From Flavobacteriales bacterium (lineage in GTDB: Bacteria; Bacteroidota; Bacteroidia; Flavobacteriales_D; Crocinitomicaceae): a DNA stretch of 10,370 bases. The notes below the pieces were generated by a model. The model searched no databases, was not told the origin of the DNA, and saw only the letters and a program-made list of their open reading frames with translations. A program made the translations under genes and the position numbers. Positions 1-7,423 of the stretch are shown one piece after another (positions within the stretch are counted from its first letter, which is position 1; every line of letters begins with the position of its first letter). The stretch is taken from positions 1-10,370 of the forward strand of contig JABJEE010000150.1 of NCBI GenBank assembly GCA_018665005.1, written 5' to 3'.

Positions 1-579
1 ATGCATTTCAAGAGCATCAATTTCTAGTTTGGTGATTTGATCGAGATCTTCCAAAACACTTACGATTCTATCTGTTGAAACGGAAGCCCGTTCTAAAAAC
101 TTTTTATTGATGGTTTCATCTTCTAAACCACCTTCCAAAAGAGTCAGGATGTAGCCTTGAATCGAAAAAACGGGGGTCTTTAGCTCATGAGCCAAATTTC
201 CAAGAAACTCTCTTCTAAAGTTCTCTTGTTCTTTGAGTTTTAATATTTCTTGATCTTGTTTGCTTTGCCAATCTTGCACGTCTTTTTCTGCGTTTTCAAT
301 CATACTATCCAATGATTCATCTTCGTATGCTACTGAAGTATCTTCGGTCTTGGTTTGAATCGATCTGTAGAGTAATGAAAGCCTATGTTCTACAAATTTT
401 CTAAGCAATAAGCTGAAAGTGATGTATACAAAGATAGCGCCCAGTATGGGAATAATAAAAAAAAGCGTTGAATCAACTTTTGAAATAAATAAATGAACGA
501 AAAGTGTAAAAGTGAAGCTAAACCCTAAGGTCGCAAGGCTTCCATAAAAAATAAGTAAACTGGGTTTTGGGTATTTCAA
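1..579 (-). CDS. Sensor histidine kinase, PhoR-like, N-terminal part (runs off left edge)
   Basis: Inner-membrane two-component sensor kinase; 193 residues are visible and the ATP-binding domain lies outside the window. Two membrane segments (about residues 8-32 and 38-60) are separated by only a few residues, so there is almost no periplasmic sensor domain. A charged, probably coiled-coil linker (about 64-120) leads into a HisKA dimerisation domain with the H-box FRREFLGNLAHELKTP; the phospho-accepting residue would be His131. The HELKTP form and the following SIQGYI segment are typical of PhoR-type kinases. Start choice: an in-frame TGA lies at 625-627, no ATG occurs before residue 93 (beyond both membrane segments), and TTG at 577-579 gives a sensible N-terminus MKYPKPSLLIFYG. 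The partner response regulator is not in the window and would be expected downstream, beyond base 1. The stimulus is unknown. Confidence 0.88.
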   Translation of the reverse strand, partial: MKYPKPSLLIFYGSLATLGFSFTFTLFVHLFISKVDSTLFFIIPILGAIFVYITFSLLLRKFVEHRLSLLYRSIQTKTEDTSVAYEDESLDSMIENAEKDVQDWQSKQDQEILKLKEQENFRREFLGNLAHELKTPVFSIQGYILTLLEGGLEDETINKKFLERASVSTDRIVSVLEDLDQITKLEIDALEMH

Positions 580-710
580 AATCTTTAAATGTGAATTTTG
601 TTCTTTTTTATATTGCGAATATACTCAACTCCATGATTTTCTTTGAATAAAGCAAATTAAGAAAACATTAAGCTTTGGAGAATACTTATTTGCAGAATAG
701 ATATTGGCTT

Positions 711-739
711 AAAACAAAAAAGGGGCGCAGGGCCCCTTT
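711..739 (-). terminator. Intrinsic terminator of the rnhB/ompA-family unit
   Basis: On the minus strand an 8-bp perfect stem (732-739 paired with 719-726, core GGGGC/GCCCC, 5-nt loop) is followed by a T-rich tract (complement of 711-720, TTTTTGTTTT, after the stem's own Ts). It lies 22 bp past the stop codon of the OmpA-family gene and is oriented to end that transcript before the histidine kinase gene. The rest of the 580-761 gap shows no convincing gene or promoter. Confidence 0.85.
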
Positions 740-761
740 ATGTTTGTCTTCTTCATGTTGA

Positions 762-3446
762 TTATTCAAAGATTACTTTCATTTCAACACGTCTATTCTT
801 CTGTCTGCCATCTGCTGTATTGTTGTCAGCAATTGGATCCGTTTCTCCGAAGAACTTTATGATTAAATGCGTTTCATCAACGCCTTGATCTACGAGGAAT
901 CTTTTCACTGATTCTGCTCTTTTCTTAGAAAGAACCATGTTTTTATCTTCGTTACCAACGTTATCTGTATGTCCGGATATTTCCAGTTTCCATGTTGGTC
1001 TCTCATTCAACACTGTTGCCAACTCTTCCAATGAAGGTTTTGAATCATTTAGAATGATATCTTTTGCTGTTCTAAACTCTAAGTTGTCAAAAGCAGTTTG
1101 CAATACTTCAACGACTTCTTCTTCAATAACAGGACAACCCTTATTTTCAATTGGTCCAGGAGTATTCGGACATTCATCGTCCTTGTCAAATAAGCCATCC
1201 TCATCAGTATCAACATATGGGCAACCATTGTTTTCTTTAGGACCAGGAATTGTTGGACAGTCATCATCTTTATCTAATAATCCGTCTTCATCTGTATCTG
1301 GCCATGGACAACCATTGTTCTCTTTTGGACCAGGAGTTTCGATACAATCATCAATTCCATCAATGATTCCGTCACCATCTGTATCAGGACAACCTTGAAA
1401 TTCTTTTTCCCCGAATACGAGAGGGCATGCGTCGTCTTGATCGCTTATACCATCTCCATCAGTGTCAGGACAACCATTGAATTCAACCAGTCCAGAATCT
1501 AATGGGCAATCATCTTCTTTATCCATTATTCCATCCAAATCAGTGTCAGGACAACCCTTGAATTCAACCAATCCCGAGTCCAATGGACAATCATCTTCTT
1601 TATCCATTATACCATCTAGGTCAGTATCAGGGCAGCCGTTAAATTGAGCAAGTCCAGGTGTGTCTGGGCAATCATCAACTCTATCCGGAATTGAATCATT
1701 ATCTCTATCAGGACAACCTTGGAATTCAACCAATCCTGAATCCAATGGGCAATCATCTTTCATGTCTATGATACCATCATTATCTGTATCAGGACATCCT
1801 TTAAAAGTCCATGGACCAGGAACATCAATACAATCATCTACTTTATCAGAAACTTTATCTCCATCTAAGTCATTTGGTGCGTCATATAGTATAGGAACCC
1901 GAACTCCCGCGTAAAACTCTGCACCTCGAACTTTCCCAGAAGCAAATAAGAAGCGATAATCTGTAACCCCAATGGTTAAGGGACCAAGTCTTGCACCAAG
2001 ACCTGCTTTAAACCCACTATAATCATTCATTGAGAATGGCAAGTGGATTCCGAACCAAGCATGGTCGAAGCTTGGCGTCACAGAAAATTGATTTGCCACC
2101 TTCACTTTTGAGTCCTTGTTTTTTGAAATGATATTAAATATACCTGTTGTGTTCACATAGAACCATTTCCATATATGATAATCAACCTGAAAGCTAAATG
2201 CCATTGGTGTTCTCATATAGAAAGTAGAAGCCGTATCTCTTTCACCCGCTGTCCATTCTGTATTTCCTGCATTTTGCGATTGGGTAATGAGTGAATCAAT
2301 TTTTTGATCAAAACCCAATAGACCATTAGCGCCATCAAATGTATTGAGATCAAATAAGTTCGATGTGTTCACTGTAAAGTCACGACTGATTCCACCTTTT
2401 TTAAATTTAATTCCTCCAATATCTGTTAGCGAAAGACCTACTTTAAGTTTGTATTTATTTTGGTCTCTGGCCCACAAATTCATTTCTCCATCCATGTCAT
2501 ATTTATAGTCTTTATATTCAGGTCTCCATTCGTAAACAACTCCCAAATCGGCACCGAATCCTTTGGCGGATGCTTTGGGTAATCCAAATATTCCTCCCAT
2601 ATCCAAATTGTCATTGGCGGCGTCATCGATGCTTTGTGAATAACCATAACCGAAGTCTCCCGATAAGTACTGTGAAAAGTCATTGTCAAAGAGGTTGTAT
2701 TCAAAGTTGTTACTGTACAAGTAGGCCGCGGCATATCCTGCAAGGTATTTTAAATTGGCACCGGCCTTTACAAAATGCTGACCTTCTTCTTTGACTACTT
2801 GAGCGTACTTAAAAGCATACTCGGTCCAGGTCATATGATTTACGTTGATAAGTTCTTCGTTAAGTTGGATATTCCATAAATCAGGGTATTCTAATTCTTC
2901 CTCTGCTAGAATCGCCAACTTAGGGTCCATGTTGTCAATATTTGTTATTGATCGTGCTTTCGCAGAGAACCCGATCGCTACTTTTGGAGCAACGTGGAAC
3001 ATGAAATTTATTAGATCGAATTGAAGGTTGGTGTTAAAACCTAGTACTCCTGGTGAATTCACATCATATTTACGGGTGATGTACCTATCAATAAAATTTG
3101 AATCCGGCAATAGCCAATCATTGTATGGGTTAGAGCCTCCAACCTCAGTGGTATAAGATGTGGTTTCGGTTCCGTCTGGATTTATGGTTACTGTTTCATC
3201 AGGAGAAAATGATTTTATCCACCATTTATCCATATCTCTTGTATCGAAATGGGCAAAATTTTGATAAGCACTAAAATTCAAACTGAAAAGATTTAAATCA
3301 AATTTAAATCGACCATCGACAAAGCTCGCAGGCTGGATGTCAGTTCCCATTACTCCAGCATAATTACTGGAAGATACACCAAGATAGTTTTGGGAAAAAA
3401 CAGTTGTGCTGATTGATATTAAAATTAAGAGTGCGATTTTTTTCAT
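762..3446 (-). CDS. OmpA-family outer-membrane protein: DUF5723-like barrel, nine TSP3 repeats, OmpA C-terminal domain
   Basis: An 894-residue envelope protein that should link the outer membrane to peptidoglycan. A signal peptide (MKKIALLILISISTTVFSQ) precedes a region of about 500 residues with alternating aromatic/polar strands, starting NYLGVSSSNYAGVMG; this resembles the Bacteroidota DUF5723 outer-membrane barrel family (recognised from memory). Residues 526-772 are nine Asp-rich thrombospondin type 3 repeats of the DxDxDGxxDxxDDCP type, a known calcium-binding fold. Residues from about 785 to 893 form an OmpA/Pal-like peptidoglycan-binding domain: GHTDNVG, LSKKRAESV and NRRVE are present. 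Asp828 and Arg843 have the spacing of the pair that binds diaminopimelate in OmpA homologues. The start lies only 2 bp after the stop of the upstream 722-residue gene, with no clear Shine-Dalgarno, so translational coupling is likely. A terminator follows the gene. Specific function is unknown; a structural or adhesion role is plausible. Confidence 0.92.
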   Translation of the reverse strand: MKKIALLILISISTTVFSQNYLGVSSSNYAGVMGTDIQPASFVDGRFKFDLNLFSLNFSAYQNFAHFDTRDMDKWWIKSFSPDETVTINPDGTETTSYTTEVGGSNPYNDWLLPDSNFIDRYITRKYDVNSPGVLGFNTNLQFDLINFMFHVAPKVAIGFSAKARSITNIDNMDPKLAILAEEELEYPDLWNIQLNEELINVNHMTWTEYAFKYAQVVKEEGQHFVKAGANLKYLAGYAAAYLYSNNFEYNLFDNDFSQYLSGDFGYGYSQSIDDAANDNLDMGGIFGLPKASAKGFGADLGVVYEWRPEYKDYKYDMDGEMNLWARDQNKYKLKVGLSLTDIGGIKFKKGGISRDFTVNTSNLFDLNTFDGANGLLGFDQKIDSLITQSQNAGNTEWTAGERDTASTFYMRTPMAFSFQVDYHIWKWFYVNTTGIFNIISKNKDSKVKVANQFSVTPSFDHAWFGIHLPFSMNDYSGFKAGLGARLGPLTIGVTDYRFLFASGKVRGAEFYAGVRVPILYDAPNDLDGDKVSDKVDDCIDVPGPWTFKGCPDTDNDGIIDMKDDCPLDSGLVEFQGCPDRDNDSIPDRVDDCPDTPGLAQFNGCPDTDLDGIMDKEDDCPLDSGLVEFKGCPDTDLDGIMDKEDDCPLDSGLVEFNGCPDTDGDGISDQDDACPLVFGEKEFQGCPDTDGDGIIDGIDDCIETPGPKENNGCPWPDTDEDGLLDKDDDCPTIPGPKENNGCPYVDTDEDGLFDKDDECPNTPGPIENKGCPVIEEEVVEVLQTAFDNLEFRTAKDIILNDSKPSLEELATVLNERPTWKLEISGHTDNVGNEDKNMVLSKKRAESVKRFLVDQGVDETHLIIKFFGETDPIADNNTADGRQKNRRVEMKVIFE
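1131..1871 (-). repeat. Nine in-frame TSP3 repeats (27-29 codons each)
   Basis: Coding tandem repeat inside the OmpA-family gene: seven units of 27 codons, then two of 29 (two extra residues, WP and YV, before DTDEDG). Each unit has a DxDxDG-type calcium loop, a DDC or DxC motif and ends GCP, giving two Cys per unit that may form disulfides. Units 4 (1548-1628) and 5 (1467-1547) differ by one residue (K/N in EFKGCP/EFNGCP), yet their DNA differs at 11 of 81 positions by my hand count. The DSGLVEF linker occurs in units 2, 4 and 5. Confidence 0.93.
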
Positions 3447-3448
3447 GT

Positions 3449-5617
3449 TTAGAATTTTGCGTATTGGATTAAATAGTCACCTAAAAAAGTTGTAATTGAA
3501 ATTCCTTGATTTCCGTAATTCGTTATCTGGAGATCCTTTTCTCCATGTCGTTTGACGTTTTCCAACGCCGTTCCTTGTGAATCCAAAAGTAATATTTTGT
3601 TTTCAATTCCGTCGAGTATACCTAGAATTATCTTATTCGAATTGTTAGATGTCTCTAGTTTTGGTATGACCACTTTATCAATCGAAGAACAGTTGACACT
3701 TCTTTTCCATTGGAATTGGGCATTTTCATTTAATACCAGTAGCTCATTGTCTTTTGAGAACACCAAGAAAACGGCTCCATTCTCACGGTAAACTGTTTTA
3801 AATTGAAACCCATTGGGAACCTTGTAATTAATCTTCTCCCCATTCAAGTTGACAAGATTACTTCGATCTGAATTCATGATAAATGAATTCTCTTCAAACC
3901 TATATAGATCGTATGATTCTTCTAAGTCAACCTTTCTCGCTGTTCGTTTGCGATCAAGGTTGATAATAAAAAAAGTCTTTTCACACAAAACCGCAACATG
4001 TTTCTTGCCATTTTCTTTGAATAAAACCATGTCAATAATTGACGAGCTAAATGAATAAGTTGACAATATTTTTCCATCATAATCCACCACTTCCATTCGA
4101 TCGATACTCGGTATTAAAAATGAAACCTTGCCTTTTAGTTTAAATCTGATGGGATGAACATTTCCACTTGTTTTAAAACGATTGAGTATTCGCCCGCCTT
4201 TATCAATAATAAGTGCTTCGTCCTCAAATAAAATAGAGATGTCTTGATTTTCATTTGATGACATTTCCATTAGTTTAGGCTCTTTGACAACCTCTTTATC
4301 AAATACTTTCTCCCATTTACTATGGCCATTTTCATATTTTATCCATTTATTATTGGCAGTGATTAAAAAGGTATTTCCTCTACCTGAATACGCATAGAAT
4401 GATTCTATTCTTTCACGCGGATTCATGGCGAAGTAGTCTTTGGATGGGTTATCGATATCTGAATTATTAATCTTGTCATTACTCACTTCGACTTCAACAA
4501 TGGTTTTCCCAACTTTTGCAATGGCACTTTCAATCTGGTTGTTCACATTTCGGAACAACACTTTTTTAGGTAAACCCAAGTACAACTCGTCCATTTTGGC
4601 CTTGTTTTTGAGTAGTACATTTCCCAGTTTGATTTCGGTATTAACGTGATCGAAAAAAACCTTGTTTTTTGAAATTATGGCAAAACCATCAATGTCATTA
4701 ATGTAGTATCCTTCCTTATTTTTTTGGTCTAACACGTCAGAAATTTTGAGGTTCTTATAATAAAAATAGTTGCCTGAACTATTTTCAATTGTTTCGGTTT
4801 CATTTAACGTCTCGGTACACTTTTGTCCGTTTTTTAATTCAATGATGGCCAATGTGCTGCCTTTGTTCTTTAAAATCAGCAAGCCCGATGCGGTTAAAGA
4901 ATATAATGGACTTAGTTGAAAGGACTGATCTAGTTCCGCAAAGTATTCTTTTTCATAAAAAGTGTAAGAACTGAAATTATCGGATATGAAATGGCTGAAA
5001 ACTTCTTGATCATCAATGTTTTTAGATTTTTTAGCTTTTCCCGCAACAGTTGTATAACTGATGGTATTTCCTTTTGATTTATAAAAATCTTTCACCAAAG
5101 GTTTCTTTTTTTCAAAAGAAACAGCACAATAATTTGCTTCTTTATCAATGACAAACCCATTACTACATTTTGCTGGAGTCATTTCCTTTGCATGGATGAC
5201 AAGTTTGTTTTTTGAGTAGAACCCTGAGAATGAGCCATAATTAAAATGTCTTAGCTTGGTGAATTGAATCTTGTGCTGACCATTAATAAAAAGCTCTTTT
5301 ATGGTTGCTTTATTCCAATTCCCAGATGCTTCAAATATCATTAACCCTCTTTTTTGACTCAGATAAATTGAACAATTCTCAGGAATTTCTTTTCTAATGC
5401 TCTGAAATAAATCTTTATTACAATCAAGAGTTGTAATATGGTCTTCCTTAAAATCAATACCGCTTGGATGATTCACAATAAATACAATTGAGTCTCGATC
5501 ATCAAAATACGCTGAAGGTTCGACCTGAGTGTTTTCCAAGCTGAGCTTGCCTACAATATTTATTGTAAACAAAAGACAGATGATTATGATAATGAAAAAC
5601 GAGACTTTTTTCAACAT
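3449..5617 (-). CDS. Membrane-anchored protein of unknown function with a propeller-like C-terminal half
   Basis: 722 residues, not assigned to a named family. The N-terminus MLKKVSFFIIIIICLLF is a hydrophobic anchor or uncleaved signal (about residues 5-24) with no lipobox, so the bulk is probably periplasmic. The first half is mixed alpha/beta-like and loosely recalls DUF3352-like proteins of Bacteroidota; this is only an impression. From about residue 400 onward there are recurring beta-strand and turn units (ALIIDKGGRIL, MEVVDYDGKIL, FFIINLDRKR, NLVNLNGEKI, LLVLNENAQF, ILLLDSQGTAL), the pattern of a WD40- or PQQ-like beta-propeller with about six or seven blades. No catalytic motif is seen. 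Neighbours: rnhB is 68 bp upstream on the same strand, and the OmpA-family gene begins 2 bp downstream, suggesting the two envelope proteins are made together and may act together. The start ATG directly precedes the hydrophobic segment. Confidence 0.8.
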   Translation of the reverse strand: MLKKVSFFIIIIICLLFTINIVGKLSLENTQVEPSAYFDDRDSIVFIVNHPSGIDFKEDHITTLDCNKDLFQSIRKEIPENCSIYLSQKRGLMIFEASGNWNKATIKELFINGQHKIQFTKLRHFNYGSFSGFYSKNKLVIHAKEMTPAKCSNGFVIDKEANYCAVSFEKKKPLVKDFYKSKGNTISYTTVAGKAKKSKNIDDQEVFSHFISDNFSSYTFYEKEYFAELDQSFQLSPLYSLTASGLLILKNKGSTLAIIELKNGQKCTETLNETETIENSSGNYFYYKNLKISDVLDQKNKEGYYINDIDGFAIISKNKVFFDHVNTEIKLGNVLLKNKAKMDELYLGLPKKVLFRNVNNQIESAIAKVGKTIVEVEVSNDKINNSDIDNPSKDYFAMNPRERIESFYAYSGRGNTFLITANNKWIKYENGHSKWEKVFDKEVVKEPKLMEMSSNENQDISILFEDEALIIDKGGRILNRFKTSGNVHPIRFKLKGKVSFLIPSIDRMEVVDYDGKILSTYSFSSSIIDMVLFKENGKKHVAVLCEKTFFIINLDRKRTARKVDLEESYDLYRFEENSFIMNSDRSNLVNLNGEKINYKVPNGFQFKTVYRENGAVFLVFSKDNELLVLNENAQFQWKRSVNCSSIDKVVIPKLETSNNSNKIILGILDGIENKILLLDSQGTALENVKRHGEKDLQITNYGNQGISITTFLGDYLIQYAKF

Positions 5618-5621
5618 AAAT

Positions 5622-5629
5622 CAAAAATA
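5622..5629 (-). promoter_or_regulatory. Possible -7 box upstream of the 722-residue protein gene
   Basis: On the minus strand TATTTTTG matches the Bacteroidota -7 consensus TAnnTTTG exactly, 4 bases before the ATG. No good TTG/TTTG -33 element lies 17-23 bp upstream, and initiation here would give an almost leaderless mRNA. The match could be chance in AT-rich DNA. Confidence 0.25.
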
Positions 5630-5648
5630 GATGCTTAGCAGATGCTAA
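5629..5648. repeat. Operator-like dyad and direct repeat upstream of the 722-residue protein gene
   Basis: TTAGCA-GA-TGCTAA (5635-5648) is a perfect 6-2-6 inverted repeat. It overlaps a direct repeat AGATGCT at 5629-5635 and 5640-5646, spaced 11 bp, about one helical turn. The 2-base spacer is too short for an RNA hairpin loop without opening pairs, so a DNA-binding site for a dimeric regulator is the more natural reading. It lies in the rnhB to 722-residue gene gap, next to the possible -7 box. Confidence 0.4.
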
Positions 5649-5685
5649 AATAGAACAGCGTAAAATAAAATGAACAATGTGATGT

Positions 5686-6297
5686 TTACTCAAAAAGGTC
5701 CAATTGTTTATCGTGACCTAATAAATTAAAAGAAGTTCGGTGGTGTTTCGTTATGCCGTATTCGCTTATTGCTTTTCGGTGTTTTGCGGTTGGGTAGCCC
5801 TTATTGTTTTTCCAATCATATTGGTCATGTTCATTATTCAGCTTCATCATAATTTCATCTCGGCAAGTTTTTGCTAAGATTGAGGCTGCTGCGATTGATT
5901 GATATTTGGCGTCTCCTTTAATGATGCATACATGAGGAATCTTTTTAAAAGGATTGAATCGATTGCCATCTATAATGAGTTGAGCCGGCTCAATATTTAA
6001 GCCCTCGATGGCTCGATGCATCGCTAGAAAGCTTGCGTTCAAAATATTGATCTCATCAATTTCTTTATTTGAAACAATGCCAATCGCATATGCAATGGCA
6101 TTAGCGTGGATTTCATCCCTTAGAAACTTTCTTTTGCTTTCATTGATTTTCTTCGAATCATTTAGACCCTGAATTGTTTTTTTTGGATTTAAAATGACAG
6201 CAGAAGCAACAACAGGGCCAGCAAGACAACCTCTTCCAGCTTCGTCGCAGCCTGCCTCAATTGTGTTTTTAGTGTAATATGTCAACAATTCATTCAT
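5686..6297 (-). CDS. rnhB: Ribonuclease HII
   Basis: Cytoplasmic nuclease that cuts the RNA strand of RNA/DNA hybrids and starts removal of single ribonucleotides misincorporated in DNA. At 203 residues it has the usual family length. The family signature is complete: GCDEAGRG near the N-terminus (Asp18, Glu19 and the Gly-Arg-Gly loop 21-23), IIDGN (Asp110), KGDAKYQSIAAASILAK (Asp129) and GYPTAKH, whose Tyr is the ribonucleotide-sensing residue in the family. The four acidic metal ligands are therefore present. It is the first gene of the minus-strand unit, divergent from the small secreted protein gene with 47 bp between the start codons. A housekeeping gene heading a unit with two envelope genes is probably only an arrangement of convenience. 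Confidence 0.97.
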   Translation of the reverse strand: MNELLTYYTKNTIEAGCDEAGRGCLAGPVVASAVILNPKKTIQGLNDSKKINESKRKFLRDEIHANAIAYAIGIVSNKEIDEINILNASFLAMHRAIEGLNIEPAQLIIDGNRFNPFKKIPHVCIIKGDAKYQSIAAASILAKTCRDEIMMKLNNEHDQYDWKNNKGYPTAKHRKAISEYGITKHHRTSFNLLGHDKQLDLFE

Positions 6298-6310
6298 ACT
6301 TCAAAATTGG

Positions 6311-6318
6311 CAAAAATA
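6311..6318 (-). promoter_or_regulatory. Possible -7 box for rnhB
   Basis: TATTTTTG on the minus strand matches TAnnTTTG and lies 13 bases upstream of the rnhB ATG, within the 47-bp divergent spacer. No clear -33 TTG is present at the right distance. It is suggestive only. Confidence 0.3.
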
Positions 6319-6344
6319 TTGTAGCTTAGCGAAAAATAAATCTT

Positions 6345-6704
6345 ATGAAGTCTTTGTTCTTTTCTATTGTTTTTGTTCTTGTTGGTTTTTTGGGTTTTTC
6401 TCAAGAAGCAATAATTCAAGATTCGGAAGTTTTTAAAAAATCAGTTGTTGATGGAAACATTTCGTTGACACTTCCAACAGAAATTACAAATGATGATGTT
6501 CAAAAGTATTCAAAATACTATACGTCATTTTTCAATACATCATTCAATGAAAAAAGTCATCAGGTTACATTCAGTATGGTCAATAATGATCCCAAATCAA
6601 GAAGAGTAATTATACGGTTTTTATCAGCCAATGGAATTCAGTTTGCTCGTATTGGTAGTAATACACTTCCTCTTTCTGATTTCTACGACACGTATTTGAA
6701 ATAA
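6345..6704 (+). CDS. Small secreted protein of unknown function
   Basis: 119 residues. The N-terminus MKSLFFSIVFVLVGFLGFSQ is a clear signal peptide with the Phe-Ser-Gln cleavage region common in Bacteroidota, giving a mature protein of about 100 residues. There is no lipobox, cysteine or recognisable domain. The mature part shows a helix-like stretch (TNDDVQKYSKYYTSFFNTSF) and two strand-like stretches (HQVTFSMVNND, RRVIIRFLSANGIQFARI), an alpha/beta pattern. It is divergent from rnhB (47 bp) and convergent with the cyclo-ligase gene, with 4 bp between stop codons and no visible terminator, so the two 3' ends probably overlap as antisense transcripts. The clean signal peptide supports it as a real gene; I do not recognise the family. 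Confidence 0.75.
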   Translation: MKSLFFSIVFVLVGFLGFSQEAIIQDSEVFKKSVVDGNISLTLPTEITNDDVQKYSKYYTSFFNTSFNEKSHQVTFSMVNNDPKSRRVIIRFLSANGIQFARIGSNTLPLSDFYDTYLK

Positions 6705-6708
6705 TCGT

Positions 6709-7272
6709 TTAAAAGTGATAAACTTTTTCGGGTGTTACTAAATAATGAATAGGAATGTCATGTTCTTCTACATTGTCTATGTGTACCAAATCATTAAAAT
6801 GATTTACACCAATAAACGTTGTGTTTTCATTGCATTGAGCTAAAAAGGCGTCATAAAATCCCTTTCCATAGCCAATCCTATATCCATTCTTATCGCATGC
6901 AAGTAAAGGCACAATCACATAATCTATTTCTTTTGGGGAAATTACTGTTCCATTTGAAGGCTCTGGAACGCCAAAATCACTTATCTCAAGTTTGATTTTC
7001 GTAGAATATAGGTATGGAGTGATTGAATGATTCTTAAAGTCAGTTTTGTTTATACAAATCAATCCTTCTTTATTCAAGGTATGGTCAATGAGTAGTGTCA
7101 AATCTATTTCATTAAATTTTTCAATGGGGAGAAATATATTTATGAGTTTCTCGCTAAAATCAAAAGTATCATTCATTTGATCAATGATTTTCAAAGAAAT
7201 ATCATTGAGTTTTTTGGGTGAAAGTTCAAGTCTTTTTAGTTTATATCGTTTTCTTATAAAAGCTTTATTCAT
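6709..7272 (-). CDS. 5-formyltetrahydrofolate cyclo-ligase (MTHFS)
   Basis: Cytoplasmic folate enzyme that uses ATP to convert 5-formyl-THF into 5,10-methenyl-THF, returning an inhibitory storage form to one-carbon metabolism. The 187 residues fit the family length. Visible signatures are the basic N-terminus RKRYKLKRLELS, FGVPEP at residues 100-105, the strand IDYVIVPLLACDKNGYRIGYG, the ATP/substrate loop RIGYGKGFYD (132-141) and the C-terminal HDIPIHYLVTPE. It stands alone on the minus strand; 151 bp separate its start from the divergent DUF5777-like gene. Called ygfA or fau in other species; no symbol assigned here. Confidence 0.95.
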   Translation of the reverse strand: MNKAFIRKRYKLKRLELSPKKLNDISLKIIDQMNDTFDFSEKLINIFLPIEKFNEIDLTLLIDHTLNKEGLICINKTDFKNHSITPYLYSTKIKLEISDFGVPEPSNGTVISPKEIDYVIVPLLACDKNGYRIGYGKGFYDAFLAQCNENTTFIGVNHFNDLVHIDNVEEHDIPIHYLVTPEKVYHF

Positions 7273-7332
7273 GACTCAGTTTCATTGATTACAATAAATA
7301 AAAATAGATATTCCAAATTTCTTATTTTAAGT

Positions 7333-7362
7333 TAATCTGTGATAAATTATTTAACCAGATTA
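7333..7362. promoter_or_regulatory. Inverted repeat between divergent genes, possible operator
   Basis: TAATCTG (7333-7339) and CAGATTA (7356-7362) are perfect inverted copies with 16 bases between. Inside lies a second short pairing (G plus TAAA with TTTA plus C), so the whole could also form an imperfect hairpin. It lies in the 151-bp region between the divergent starts of the cyclo-ligase and the surface heme cluster, where a regulator of either could bind. No convincing TTG/TAnnTTTG promoter pair was found for either gene. Confidence 0.35.
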
Positions 7363-7423
7363 TTTCAGGGTAACAACTTTTGTTTAATTTAAGCGTCAAT
7401 AAGCGAAAGACTAATTTTAATTC

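Noticed and set aside
739..746. TATGTTTG on the plus strand, a TAnnTTTG match that could be an antisense promoter into the OmpA-family gene
   Set aside because: No TTG lies 17-23 bp upstream; the region is the terminator stem. Taken as chance.
1131..1871. Regular 81-87 bp repeats considered as a CRISPR or minisatellite
   Set aside because: The period matches whole codons of a known protein repeat inside an intact frame, with no spacer structure.
937..1914. Plus-strand open frames (937-1398, 1462-1647, 1660-1914) with a repeated SGQP pattern
   Set aside because: They are antisense images of the TSP3 repeats; the repeat in the real gene keeps stops out of this frame. No signal, start context or family is seen.
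2480..2794. Overlapping short frames on both strands in the barrel region of the OmpA-family gene
   Set aside because: They lie wholly within the real gene in other frames and have low-complexity, non-protein-like composition.
5502..5693. Minus-strand 63-codon frame overlapping the start of the 722-residue gene and end of rnhB
   Set aside because: It overlaps two better supported genes and its product has no recognisable feature.
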